64,000 bases of DNA from Arabidopsis thaliana (taxonomy: Eukaryota; Streptophyta; Magnoliopsida; Brassicales; Brassicaceae): contig NC_003071.7 in NCBI RefSeq assembly GCF_000001735.4, forward strand, positions 15,661,443-15,725,442. The letters are read 5' to 3'. The notes under the pieces are model-generated. The model ran no database searches, had not been told where the DNA came from, and saw only the letters and a program-made list of their open reading frames with translations. The position numbers were made by a program, and so were the translations under genes. This document shows, piece after piece, positions 25,386 through 36,066 of the stretch (the first letter of the stretch is position 1; every line of letters starts with the position of its first letter).

Positions 25386-26351
25386 ATGGATTTGCATGAA
25401 TCAGAATCAAGAACACATGTTCTGTCCACCGATGGTGATGATGGTTACATAGACATGGAAGTCAATCTCTCTTCTTCTTCTTCTTCTTCTACTTCGTCCT
25501 CAAGCTTCTTCAGCTTCCCCGTCACTTCCTCCCCGCCGCAAAGCAGAGAGTTCGAGTTTCAAATGTGTTCCTCCGCCGTAGCTTCCGGTGAATCAACCAC
25601 ATCTCCGGCTGATGAGCTTTTCTACAAAGGTCAACTTCTTCCTCTTCATCTCCCTCCTCGTCTCAAAATGGTACAAAAGCTTCTTCTCGCTTCCTCCTCC
25701 TCCACCGCCGCAACGGAAACTCCTATCTCCCCACGCGCCGCCGCAGATGTATTGTCTCCACGGAGATTCAGTAGCTGTGAGATCGGACAAGACGAGAATT
25801 GTTTCTTTGAGATTTCGACAGAGCTCAAGAGATTCATCGAGAGCAACGAGAATCATCTTGGAAACAGTTGGAGCAAAAAGATCAAACATTCATCCATAAC
25901 ACAAAAACTCAAAGCCTCACGCGCTTACATAAAAGCTCTGTTCTCAAAACAAGCCTGTTCAGATTCATCAGAGATCAATCCAAGATTCAAAATTGAACCT
26001 TCTAAAGTCTCAAGAAAGAAGAACCCATTTGTGAACAGTGAGAATCCTCTGTTAATTCATAGGAGATCTTTCTCTGGTGTGATACAGAGACATTCTCAAG
26101 CAAAGTGTTCAACATCTTCTTCTTCTTCTTCCTCTGCGTCTTCGTTGTCTTCTTCGTTCAGTTTTGGATCAAACGGGTCGTTGGATCTGCAGACACTGAT
26201 GAGAAGCAGCAATGCGAGTGATAACTCCATTGAAGGAGCGATCGAGCATTGTAAGCAGTCGTTTACTACTAGGAAGAGTAATGTGACTGAATCTGAGCTC
26301 TGTTCTTCAAGAACCTCTGTTTCTACTTGTGGTGACCTTGATAAAGATTGA
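25386..26351 (+). CDS. MAKR3: MAKR3, membrane-associated kinase regulator
   Basis: A single exon encodes 321 aa of low-complexity, Ser-rich sequence with short conserved blocks. The block PADELFYKGQLLPLHLPPRL (about 80-100) is typical of the MAKR family. A basic stretch SKKIKHSSITQKLKASRAY suits peripheral plasma-membrane binding, and RRSFSGVIQRHS lies in the C-terminal part. MAKRs are related to BKI1, which sits on the plasma membrane and inhibits receptor kinases until phosphorylated. MAKR3 itself (At2g37380) is assigned by sequence recognition and position. The ATG at 25386 is chosen because an upstream in-frame ATG-like start (25206) would add a Lys-rich extension lying in the GA-rich leader. 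There are long CTT repeats encoding poly-Ser near 25470 and 26118. Confidence 0.93.
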   Translation: MDLHESESRTHVLSTDGDDGYIDMEVNLSSSSSSSTSSSSFFSFPVTSSPPQSREFEFQMCSSAVASGESTTSPADELFYKGQLLPLHLPPRLKMVQKLLLASSSSTAATETPISPRAAADVLSPRRFSSCEIGQDENCFFEISTELKRFIESNENHLGNSWSKKIKHSSITQKLKASRAYIKALFSKQACSDSSEINPRFKIEPSKVSRKKNPFVNSENPLLIHRRSFSGVIQRHSQAKCSTSSSSSSSASSLSSSFSFGSNGSLDLQTLMRSSNASDNSIEGAIEHCKQSFTTRKSNVTESELCSSRTSVSTCGDLDKD

Positions 26352-29300
26352 GATTCTCAGATCTGTGACGCTCTCTCTCTCTGATTCCATTCCAAAAGGA
26401 TACAAAAAAAAAATACATAAAAAGTTCAAAAAGATAACTTTTTCTTCTACTCTGATTTTTTTATTTTTGTAATTTAGATTCTTTTGTGTGCTTTTGTTGT
26501 AGAAGTTTGCTGAATTCGAGGTTTCTTTATGTGTTATAAATGTTAATGCTACAAAATTACTAATTTCAAGGTTCTTGGGTTTAAACTTGTGTTTTGACCA
26601 GAGCATTACTTTCTCTTTCGTTTCGGATTTGGTTTTGTTTTAATAAGTAAACGACTAATATTCAAGATTTTGTTAAATACAGTAATTACTGATTTTTATT
26701 TATACTAATTAGTTAATGGTAAACATTGAATTTATCTTTAAAGCTTTAATCGTGTTTTGACTTTCAACAATTATTTTTGCGTTTTTATTAATTAGTAGTA
26801 GTAGATTTTGTTCCGTCAATATGCATTTATGACACATGACACTTCAAAATTTTGGACTGATTGAACCAATTTCAGTTGACTGGATCCAATTTCATTTCAT
26901 CATACATTAGTCATTACCAGTTAGTTTTACATATTACTGTAATTGCAATCTCGTGTTGTTCTATGGGTATTCAACAGTAAACTCATATGACCTGCTGCAT
27001 TTACGTAACTCATCAGCTAGAGCCTAGAGGAGATCACATGTCACTAGTTATTGGCATTTACTACGATATTATTTTTGTTTTTCTTTCATAAGCTGAAGAA
27101 AAACAAAAACAAAAACAATATTTGACTACATATCACTATTAGGAGTCAAATATACTACAAAAATAATATTTGTATAATAAATGTGGTTACTACATATCAC
27201 TATTAGGAGTCAAATATACTAGAATGCATGTTATTGACAAATATACAAAATAAAATAAAATCAACTTAAATAATTAGTGAGTTTATCAGTAAATACATAG
27301 GATCAAAAATAATAAATTTATATCAAAAGAAATGGAAGTAGTAAAGTAAGAGGATACAACTTGGATATAATATTTTTCTCATAGTATAAGTGGAATGACT
27401 TTGGTCTTTGGGTTTTAATATTAAACCCATAACTTTAACTTAAGTTCGATCTTTTGGATATAATATGGAAAGCAGATTTCACTTGTGGAAACAAATGAAC
27501 AAGCAATAGATTAATAATAATGTCTCCAATATTCGAGTGAAATTGTGTACAAACTCGATTTCAACAAAAAAAAATAGTTTACTATCTTTTTAATATATAT
27601 ATTTTAGGTGACATAAAAATTTTATGTTATCATCAACTTTTACTATTTTTTTATATATAAAAAAAAAATTTGAGTTGGAGATTTTTTCTTTTGAGCCATA
27701 ATTTTTTTTTTTGAGTAGACCCAAAAGAAAAGGGACGAAGCAAACTGAATAAAAGGGACTTTACAGGCAATAGTGAGGATCCTCTCTTTCCCTATCTCTA
27801 TCTACGGTCCCTTTTAATATGTTTTAAAAAAACTATAGTAGGATGTGTATTACGTCAAACCTAAAAAGAATTATATATTTTCCAGCAAATTTGTAATCAT
27901 AGGGATACCATGCAAAATAACTATAGGTCAATATGTTACCATATATTAAATTGTCTAGTAAATAAAGATTGGAGAAAAAAGCGAAATTAGGCCCATTTTT
28001 TGGGGTCCAACATTACATTCATACATAAGTAACCCCACAAACAAAAAAGGAATAACTCAAAGTGTCTTTTTATAAAAAAATATTTCCAATATAAAGATTT
28101 CAATGATTATAAGCTTCTTGAAGTTTATCACTACAAGAGATATGGTCCCATTCTGATTCTTTTGATTTATTCAAAGCCATACATTAGATAGTAAGATTTA
28201 GGATGAGAAATATAACTTGTTTGAAATGTTTGAGCAGTGAAAGAATGTACATAAATTTATATATTTGCATAAGATAACAACGGTTTTTTCTTTTGGCATT
28301 TTGTTTGCAATTTACAGTGACAATTATATCTATCTTTTTTTTGTTTTAACATTAATCTTTACATATTAATAACACAGCAATCTATATACTTTTAGCAAAG
28401 AAAAACACCTTTTTGAAAATCATATTGTAATATTACGATTAGTTAAATAGATTAATATGAATCCGCGTGGAGAAAAAATCTCTGTTGAAAATCTTAAGAG
28501 TCCATGGGAAGCATGATGAGTGTCAGCTGCATGAAAGTGTGTAGCTTTCGTTTTCCATGCATCAAAGTTAAGCTTATTATATGTCATTGTTTTGATTAAA
28601 TTACATAAAAGTAACGATTAAAGTAGACTGTAATTATTAAAAACATCAACTTAATTTGCTTTTAAAACTCCAACTAATTATCCAACAACAAATTCAAAAC
28701 AATAAAAATTAGATACATATAAATGTCAATAAAATAAATTCCTCACCTTTACCTATAACTACTTTTTCTATCCACTAAATATTTTGTAATGCTTTGTGTT
28801 ACCAATCAATCAAATCCTTAGTAGTAAACCGCTTACCAAATACGACCAATATATCATTGAGTTTGAGACATTGACTAGTGCAGAGGATTGCTAGATTTCC
28901 TATGGGAACGAGGGAGCTACAAATTCGGAAAGTTGCAAGTTCAATCACTCTATTCCAAGAATGACCAAGGTAGCTTTCTTTCTACTTATGTACATTTGCT
29001 TAACATTTATTTTCGATGAGCTGAAGTGTTAGAAAACTTCCAATCCTTGTACGTTGCCTCTGACGGGGATATTGGCTCTTGAAATGTATTTTCCATTATC
29101 CTTTTTTGTCTGATAGTCTAGTGGTTTTTTAAACAACCTATATATGATCCAATCCACTTGAGACTTCGAACTTAGTCATGCTAGTTAGCTGACATTGACA
29201 TATATGAGCATGCCAATCAACTTAAGTCGATGAGAATAGTAGATTACTGGCGCCTTTTCTAAGTTACATGCATGTATATTTAACAATTGTTCAAATACAA

Positions 29301-31181
29301 GAACAAAAGTTGATAAAAATGGAAGTGGTGTTTTATAACATTTTTAGATAAATTAGTGTAACGTTAATAGAAAAAGTTGATAATGACAGAAAATTTCAAA
29401 AGTATTAGTATTTAGATTAAAAACAGTATTTATATTCTGTAAGTAATTTAATCGAAAACTCTTTTTCTGATTTAGAAAATTATCTTATTATTGGGTCAAG
29501 TTGAAAAAATATATCGTATTACTGTTACACTAGTTTATGATTATGAAGTTGAATAAACTGTTCCGGTCGTAGTAAAGTCCAAAATCCACATGATCTATAA
29601 CAGGAACCAGAAGATGAAGTGAGCCTTTCCACAGTTCCGTTGACCTAATCGACGACTAAAATCTTGTCAGTCTATTCGTACGATTAAATTTTCTTTTAAC
29701 ATGTGAGACACAGACTCAAATATAGAAACTGCAATTATTAATTAATATATTTTGGGGACATTTCAGAAAAGCTAAAGACTCAAAAAAGAGTTATCTTGTG
29801 TCTCCAACTAAAATGGAAATAAAAGAAGAACATCAATTATGTCTGTAACGTGGAACCCACATAACTGGTTTTAACTGTTTATACGCTTCTCAACTCTCTA
29901 AACAATAAACTCTAACTACAAAAATCCATCTCTCACTTATAGAAACTCTTATGTTTCCTTGCTTGCTTCTCAATTATTCATTGACATAATTCAGCTCTAG
30001 ATCAAATATGAGCCACATTCTCGAACAAATGATTATGTGGGATATTATGTGATGTGTGCAATGAGACCACAAGTTAATTGGACCTCTTTGTCAAAAATAT
30101 TTGAAGCAAATAAACAGAGAGACAATGATAAAAAGCGAGAGAGGCTTTTCGTAATCAGAAGCAAGGTATGAGTTTTCGGACCACCAACTTGTCTGTTGAT
30201 AAGCTTGTCTTCTTCCCTAATCCGGAAAACTTTTTCCACTCTAATGGATTGCTCCGTCTATTACTGTAGCTTTTGTCTAGAGTCCCGACCCGACACACCT
30301 AACCAAAATAAAGAACATTGAATATGGATTACAATCATAAGACTTTGTTATCCTCCAAGCTGGAATGGACATGCCCTATTTGATAGAATCACTTAATGTC
30401 TAATGTTGACATCTCCCAAGTTAGTCAAATCCTTTAGGAAAAGAGTTGGACAAGAACAAAGTTTATTGTTGTAGTGAACATATGTAGTAGGGACTAGTTT
30501 GTTTAACTTAACTTAGAATGCGTAATTCAGCGTAAGAAAGTACATACTCTTTCTAATTATATCATTTGGTCTTTATTAATGCAAGTTGAAACATTCCTCA
30601 AGAAGGGATGTGATATTGGGACAAAAGCAGAAACCAATGTCTACAAAAATTGGTGCCATTTCCGAGAAAAATCCAGTAGCATCTTCCAAAGGAGTTTACT
30701 TTTGTATGTTTTGAGAAGGGCAAAGAGAGACATAGGTTCAAAGTACCACGATGTCTAATGTCACATCAGTTTACCAAAAATATCTTCTTGCATTAATAAG
30801 AGAACAAACTACGTGAATATAGGAGTGATTGATATGTTTACCAAACAACTCTGTTGCAATCACAACTCACAAGTAAGCAAGCAATTGCTGCTTTGTGAGC
30901 TGTTTCGGATTTTCTTGGATTAAAGAGAAGATCAAAGGCAACATAATTGTTGATATTCTCACCACCTAGCTACATTATCAAAACCCACAAATCGTTATGC
31001 AAAACCAATAATATTTGGCGACATCACCATGAAACACATTTAAAGTTCAAATTCTGATCCGTTGAAACATGTATCAATTTGAGCACTCAAAAGCATAAAC
31101 ATAACACTGTGATGAAACGCTTTAACAAGTTTAAAACTACACAAACGATCAAGCTGCGTAATCCAAAACGCAAGATTCTTC
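26352..31181. other. long AT-rich intergenic spacer downstream of MAKR3
   Basis: About 4.8 kb without a supportable gene. It contains a 33-bp direct repeat (27125-27221), T/A-rich tracts and no tRNA-like fold that I could find. The only open frame above 60 codons, at 30045-30239 on the minus strand, has no coding features. Confidence 0.45.
27125..27221. repeat. 33-bp exact direct repeat, 64-bp period
   Basis: The segment 27125-27157, starting ACTACATATCACTATTAGGA, is repeated base for base at 27189-27221. The start-to-start distance is 64 bp. It looks like a recent partial tandem duplication. Confidence 0.85.
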
Positions 31182-31295
31182 TCATAAAATGCAAAGAAAT
31201 AAAACCATAGAATCCGCTTCAGCTAAGGTCCTTAAGTTAGCTCTGTCTTCGCCTTGTCTCGCATCTCGTGGACATTTTATCGTAGCCGGAAACAT
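31182..31295 (-). CDS. candidate small ORF, 37 aa, beside a promoter-like patch
   Basis: On the minus strand an ATG at 31295 opens 37 codons, starting MFPATIKCPRDARQGEDR and ending at TGA 31184-31182. The DNA here is clearly richer in G+C than the surrounding ~30% GC spacer. Its codons give a charged, non-repetitive peptide, and the ATG lies about 20 bases downstream of a site II palindrome (AGCCCAATGGGCT). It could be a short first exon, a genuine micro-protein or the 5' end of a non-coding RNA. I recognise no homolog, so confidence is low. Confidence 0.25.
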   Translation of the reverse strand: MFPATIKCPRDARQGEDRANLRTLAEADSMVLFLCIL

Positions 31296-31315
31296 CTCTG
31301 CTACACTGAAACTTT

Positions 31316-31432
31316 AGCCCAATGGGCTTTAATTAATACATAACCAGAATAGTGAATGACCCCCTCATTTCTGTCATATAAAGCCCATATTTGCAAAGCC
31401 TAAAGGATTTCTAGAAAAACTTTATAAATAGG
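31316..31432. promoter_or_regulatory. orphan promoter-like patch: site II motifs plus TATA
   Basis: AGCCCAATGGGCT (31316-31328) carries two inverted site II cores, and AAGCCCATA follows at 31381-31389. A canonical TATA box TTTATAAATAG lies at 31421-31431 on the plus strand. This arrangement matches the promoters of nearby genes, yet no recognised gene starts on either side. Confidence 0.4.
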
Positions 31433-31544
31433 GAACACAACAGTTCAGAAATTATTATTGGACAAATTTGACGATATTTTAGTAACCAAAATTTTTATAT
31501 GATCCAATTTAAGATAAAACTACAAATATTTAAAAATGAACCCA

Positions 31545-31690
31545 TATTGTTTAGTTTAGAGTTAAGCATTTTATGTTTTAGGGGTTAGCTAGGGTTAAGG
31601 ATTTAAAGTTTATGATTTAGTTTTAATTAGGCGTAAAGTTTATTTAGAGTTTAAGCTCTAGCAATTTTTAGACTATTTTAAAGACATAAA
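31545..31690. repeat. degenerate TTTAGGG-like tract
   Basis: The tract contains many variants of the telomere-type heptamer, for example TTTAGGGGTTAGCTAGGGTT and repeated GTTTA/AGTTTA words. It is too diverged to call an interstitial telomere with confidence. Confidence 0.4.
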
Positions 31691-31770
31691 GTTTATATTG
31701 TTTTCCTCCCAAAATAATACTATGCACAACAAAAATTGTATTTCAATGTTTGTTTGTTTATTTAATTCAA

Positions 31771-31830
31771 TCAACTATCTTATTATGACTCCCCCCCCCC
31801 CCAAAAAAAAAAAAAAAACCCAACTATCTT
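31771..31830. repeat. C12-A16 homopolymer pair between short direct repeats
   Basis: Twelve C (31791-31802) are followed directly by sixteen A (31803-31818). The 10-mer CAACTATCTT flanks the block at 31772-31781 and 31821-31830. The arrangement resembles a tiny poly(A)-tailed insertion with target duplication, or slippage. Confidence 0.6.
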
Positions 31831-32857
31831 GTTTAGTATAGGTTTGAACTGAATTTTCAATTTTGGCTAAAGTCTAGGTTTTAAAGGTTAAATTCGGATA
31901 TATCCTCATTTGCTTTATACAGCCAAAGATTCAAAACACAGAATATTCCTGGTGTTTCCAAGTGTTGCAGATCTCAATAAACAATCCACATTAGTTAATT
32001 AGTGGAAAAGTTGAGAACAAGATAGATAAATTATAAGTAGGTAATTCTACAAATTGATCTGTCTGTGTGGCTCTAACATTTATGCATCACGTTGTCCATT
32101 TATAAGGAAAGAGGCTCCATTAATACTATTTTTCAACATTTTTATCAGATTTTTTGACCGTTATTATCTGTCTCGTCTCTCTCTGACACAGTTAGATTGT
32201 TTCATTTATCATATAAAATTAATAAAAACAGACAAAAGATATTGAAGTAAGATTTGGAATATAAAGCCAAAAGCCTCGTGAAGGATGATGTCCCACGGTC
32301 CACGCCCAGCATCTTCATCTAATGACAGTGAGCATGCAATACATTAACAATTTATAATACTAATACTTATACTTAACTAAATGCTTTAAAACATTTGTAT
32401 TTTTATCAGTATTAATATAAAGCATTTAGGTTTCCCTCATGACTTGATTATGTTACCTTAGTTTGTAATATAATGTGATCCGTGATTAGAATCCATCCAA
32501 ATCTACAACAAAGTTAAATAGTTTCTTATTGCTTATTTTCATATATATTTGTAACCGTGTCTTGTCCCTTAGACTTTACCATAAAACTCCAAAGAAAAAT
32601 CGGGAACCCGAGTAAATTATAAAGGCCATCTCAACAACTTATTACATATATGGACAAATAACTCTTATCATATGAGCGTTACACTCTTTAACTTTCTTTG
32701 TCTCTATTCCAATCCAATTCTCTCTCTATATACAAGTAAAGACATCCTCGTATACACATATTAACATTCTCATCAACATTTCTTTCAAGTTCTAACAAAA
32801 GTTTGGTTTTTTTTTTTTCTTTCTTATTATCACTTCTTCACTCTCTTTCTCCATATA
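31831..32857. other. NAKR2 upstream region
   Basis: No coding sequence is seen. The 150 bases before the ATG at 32858 contain a TCTCTCTATATACA stretch near 32720 that could be the core promoter and then a pyrimidine-rich leader with a T run at 32807-32818. Confidence 0.45.
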
Positions 32858-34019
32858 ATGAAGGGACGAATGTTTTGCGCTTCGCAAGCATCGACAGCCA
32901 TATGTTCAAGCATGGACCACGTTCACAAATCAACCACCACCGACGAAGATGAACGAAACAGCGGCCGAGCTATAGACCGCCACAACCCGATCATTAAAGA
33001 TGGCCGAAGATCATTCGCTGACGACTTCATTAAACTACCAACTTCCGCAGAAGACGGAGAGATGAGTAACAAAAAGCTAGAGATCTATAAAGGCAGGAGA
33101 AGCATCACTGGCAGGAGAAGCACGGGCGGTGGCGGTGGAGGCGGAGCAGCGGCGTTGTTGAAGCTGATCACTAATGACATTGGCTTAGCAAGGAAGAGTT
33201 TCAGCTGTGTTGCGAGACCCGCATGTGACTTAATCAAAACCCCTGTGGGTTCTACAAGGTATCTTTTGGGATCGGACCCGGATTCTATTACGGGTTCTGT
33301 GGATCAGGATCCGGCTAAGACGGTAGAAGCTGAAGCTCCTGCTGGTGAAGACAAAACGTTGACAGAGAAGAAGACAACTTGTGGTGATACAGACCAGGTA
33401 AGTTGTTTTGTAGTTAGCATCATGAGTGGCATAAATGTAAATAAATGGTGATAAGAGTGATGATTAGGGTTGCATTTTCTGAAGCAGCAGGTCGTTGTTC
33501 TTAAAGTGTCTCTCCACTGCAGAGGCTGTGAAGGCAAAGTTAGGAAACACTTGGCCAGAATGCAAGGTGATTAGTTTATTTACGAGAATGCCATCTGCTC
33601 CCTTTTTTGGTTTAGTTTCTAAAAATGTTCCGGTTTAGAAAATATATTATATGAATGATAAATATATATAAATAAATTCTTGGCTCCAGTTTGTGATAAG
33701 AAAATTATCAAATACGAGAACTGAGTTCGATTCCAATTTACTGTAGGCTCTGAATGATTTCGTTATTTTGTCCATACCTGAGCCGGTCTATTCTATTAAT
33801 TTAGTGAACCGGTTTTGGTCTAATGCTGGTTTATAACTAATGAAATTGATACTTGTAGGTGTAACATCTTTCAACATAGATTTTGCTGCAAAGAAAGTGA
33901 CTGTGACTGGAGATATCACTCCCTTGGAAATATTGGATAGCATTTCAAAGGTTAAAAATGCCCAATTTTGGACAAATCCAACAATCCCAAAGCCGAACGT
34001 GGAAACACAAAATCCCTAA
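32858..34019 (+). CDS. NAKR2: NAKR2, heavy-metal-associated domain protein (HIPP-related)
   Basis: Three exons, 32858-33397, 33491-33566 and 33859-34019, join to 258 aa. A CAG repeat at the first acceptor would allow a one-Gln-longer form. The N-terminal 180 residues are basic, Ser- and Gly-rich (a Gly run near residue 95) and probably disordered. The C terminus is an HMA domain with LHCRGC, whose Cys190 and Cys193 form the CXXC metal-binding pair, followed by the usual GVTSFNIDFAAKKVTVTGD. NAKR1, the founding member, is a phloem protein affecting sodium and potassium in roots and FT movement. NAKR2 (At2g37390) is assigned by similarity and position. No isoprenylation motif (CaaX) is present at the C terminus (ETQNP). 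Confidence 0.92.
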
Positions 34020-34922
34020 TATATCGGGAGTATTCAAGAGTATGTATTTCAAGAATAAAATAGTGATTTCAAGAAGTGTCTCTATATTTATATTTGGTTT
34101 AATAACGTCAAAATCTATACTTGCTAAGATTTGATATTATTTTTGTTTCTTGTTTTAATAGTTGGGCCTCAAAATCTTAAAATTATCAAAGATGATTAGA
34201 TTAAAACAATAGGATGAAAGCGTCATCTGGGATCATAATGGGCCTTTTATATCCTTTTGTTAAGTTGGATTTTAACGATGCTAAAGGTGAAAATCTTTCT
34301 ACTACTTAATGGTGTGTTTGTCTGCTACTCTTGTAATTTGTTGGTCTGAATTACATCAGATGATAGCCTTGGTCTTACTGTTCAAGTTCTTTGTGTCCGA
34401 CAGAGTCATCTTCTTTGCTTGCGAGTCCATTGACATATACTAAAACTCTTTCTTAATTCCAGTTATTTGTTTACTCTTTTCTAGAGCTCTTAGCTCCAGC
34501 TGCAAGACAACAAGAACAAGCGTTGTAAAATCATATACTGGTGTCTTGTTAGTTTAATTATATGCCTCCAAAATTCAACTCTGTTTTCAATGTATCCAAG
34601 GCTTGGTCAGAAGCACTCCAACACGACTTCAACCATTTTCAGCAAACCAAGCAAGAGAAAACAAGACAGCTTGGTGCTTTTGAAATGATGTTTTAAGGTG
34701 AGTTGGGACAATGACTCGTGAGTCGTGATGTATACATACACATCTCAAAAAACAGTGCAAGCAATTCAAGATTCCCATATTGAGTATTCGATCCGTACTA
34801 CAACACACGATCACGACATAAATTCAAGCTCAACCTACATACTACAACCATCTAAAACCATTAGCAACAGAAAAGAGACAAAAAAAACCACATTCAAGCA
34901 CGACTAGCATTTCGTAAGACAA
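34020..34922. other. spacer between NAKR2 and the TPR gene
   Basis: Apart from the kinesin fragment at 34485-34711, I see no gene. The left part is the NAKR2 3' UTR and the right end is the 3' flank of the minus-strand TPR gene. Confidence 0.5.
34485..34711 (+). pseudogene. broken copy of a KIN-5B exon-intron-exon segment
   Basis: This stretch aligns by eye with 42107-42394 of the kinesin gene further right. It covers the end of exon 12, the whole following intron and all of exon 13. Shared words include GCTGCAAGACAACAAGA, GGCTTGGTCAGAAGCA, ACTTCAACCATTTTCAG and AAGACAGCTTG. The copy lacks about 20 bp after GGTCAGAAGCA and 42 bp after CCATTTTCAG. The donor GT reads GC, and one base is missing at the acceptor, so it cannot encode the kinesin segment. 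Because the intron is retained, it arose through DNA, not from an mRNA. Confidence 0.8.
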
Positions 34923-35924
34923 TCATTCAGCCATCTCTCGCTGTACCTTCTCGGCAAAGAGCTTCGAAGCAACCATATTATCCATAAAATACTCTCTATA
35001 AGGATGATTCTTCGGGACAAGTCTCCTAAACTTCTCAAACTGTTTCTCCGCCTCATTCTCCTTCTTCAACACTGTGTATATAATCCCTTGACATAGATAC
35101 GGCCTGAAATCTCTCGGCTCTTCCTTCACAAGCTCCTCATACAACTTCAATGCTTCATTATGCTTCCCTTCAATAACCCGAATTTGCGCCACTAGTAGCT
35201 TAAAATCTCTCAAGTCCTTACGATTCTTCTCCTTCTTGCACCTAACCATTGCCTCCTCAATTCTCTTCTCCACAGCATTCAAATCATCACCAGAATCAGA
35301 ATAAGCCATAACTAAACCGTGATAAGCCTCGACACGAAGCGGATCTTTGACTAGAATCTCTTCAAAACCAGTTTTAGCAGACTCTAAATCTCCACTGTAA
35401 CTAAAGATATTAGCTTTCAACATTGGCCATTCCTTCTCCTCTGGTTCCAATTCAATCAACCTATCAATCAATTCTATAGCTTCTAGAAGCTTTCGAGATT
35501 TGATCCTTACCTCCATTAAAGATCGTAGAGCTTCAACATCATCAGGGTGAGAAGCAAGATACTCTTCGAGTGATCTCTCTTCTTCTTCAAATGAAACGTT
35601 TCCGTTACTTTGTTTGAGAGATTCCATTAACGGCGTCGCCGCCACAGGAGCCGCAATCGCCGGTGAAGGTTTGAGCTGGAGATTCACAAGGAACAGTGCT
35701 GCTGCCGCAGTGAAGCTGACGCATGTGGATTTGAGGATTGAGAGCTTCGAGTCTTGAGACTTGGATGAGGAAGCTTTGATTGAAATGCATTTGAAGGATG
35801 ATGTTGATCTGGGTAAGGATCTGAGAGAGAAAGACGAAGGCTTTTTGGGGAAAGATGAAGAGAAATGAGTGAAAGAGAGGTGATTTGGTTGCTGATGAAG
35901 CTGTAGCTTCCCTAGAGACTCCAT
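34923..35924 (-). CDS. chloroplast-targeted TPR protein, probably thylakoid-lumen
   Basis: A single exon encodes 333 aa. Residues 1-65 are rich in Ser, Lys and Arg and poor in acidic residues, as in a chloroplast transit peptide. A hydrophobic segment at about 68-84 (VSFTAAAALFLVNLQL) follows and ends at AIAA (89-92), a classic lumenal-type cleavage site. This suggests delivery into the thylakoid lumen, or anchoring if uncut. The mature part has three to four tetratricopeptide-like helix pairs, for example PDDVEALRSLMEVRIKSRK and PLRVEAYHGLVMAYSDSGD. TPRs mediate protein-protein contacts; the partner is unknown. Position suggests At2g37400. Confidence 0.9.
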   Translation of the reverse strand: MESLGKLQLHQQPNHLSFTHFSSSFPKKPSSFSLRSLPRSTSSFKCISIKASSSKSQDSKLSILKSTCVSFTAAAALFLVNLQLKPSPAIAAPVAATPLMESLKQSNGNVSFEEEERSLEEYLASHPDDVEALRSLMEVRIKSRKLLEAIELIDRLIELEPEEKEWPMLKANIFSYSGDLESAKTGFEEILVKDPLRVEAYHGLVMAYSDSGDDLNAVEKRIEEAMVRCKKEKNRKDLRDFKLLVAQIRVIEGKHNEALKLYEELVKEEPRDFRPYLCQGIIYTVLKKENEAEKQFEKFRRLVPKNHPYREYFMDNMVASKLFAEKVQREMAE

Positions 35925-36048
35925 GATTGCAAAGAGAGAGAAAACCCCTAAAAACCCTACAGTGAGATTTGAGGAAGAAGAAGCATCAAAAGGAGCCTTC
36001 GAGTTCGAATATGATTCAAGTTACGGCGTCGTTTTTGGTCCCTGAATT

Positions 36049-36066
36049 TGGGCCTTTATAAGCCCA
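36049..36066. promoter_or_regulatory. site II palindrome enclosing a TATA-like core, TPR gene promoter
   Basis: TGGGCC (36049-36054) and its inverted partner AGCCCA (36061-36066) flank TTTATA. The element lies 125 bp upstream of the TPR start codon. A telomere-type or CG-rich element GGCGTCGT is close by at 36025. Confidence 0.65.

Noticed and set aside
28930..28960. AAGTTCAATC resembling a tRNA T-loop near 28.9 kb
   Set aside because: Flanking bases do not pair as a T-stem and no D-arm lies at the right distance.
30045..30239. 64-codon minus-strand ORF in the MAKR3-NAKR2 spacer
   Set aside because: Low-complexity Leu/Ser translation, no promoter motifs or splice partners, composition like the surrounding spacer.
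33722..33731. GTTCGATTCC resembling a tRNA T-loop
   Set aside because: It lies in the second NAKR2 intron; no matching T-stem, acceptor stem or boxes A/B could be found.
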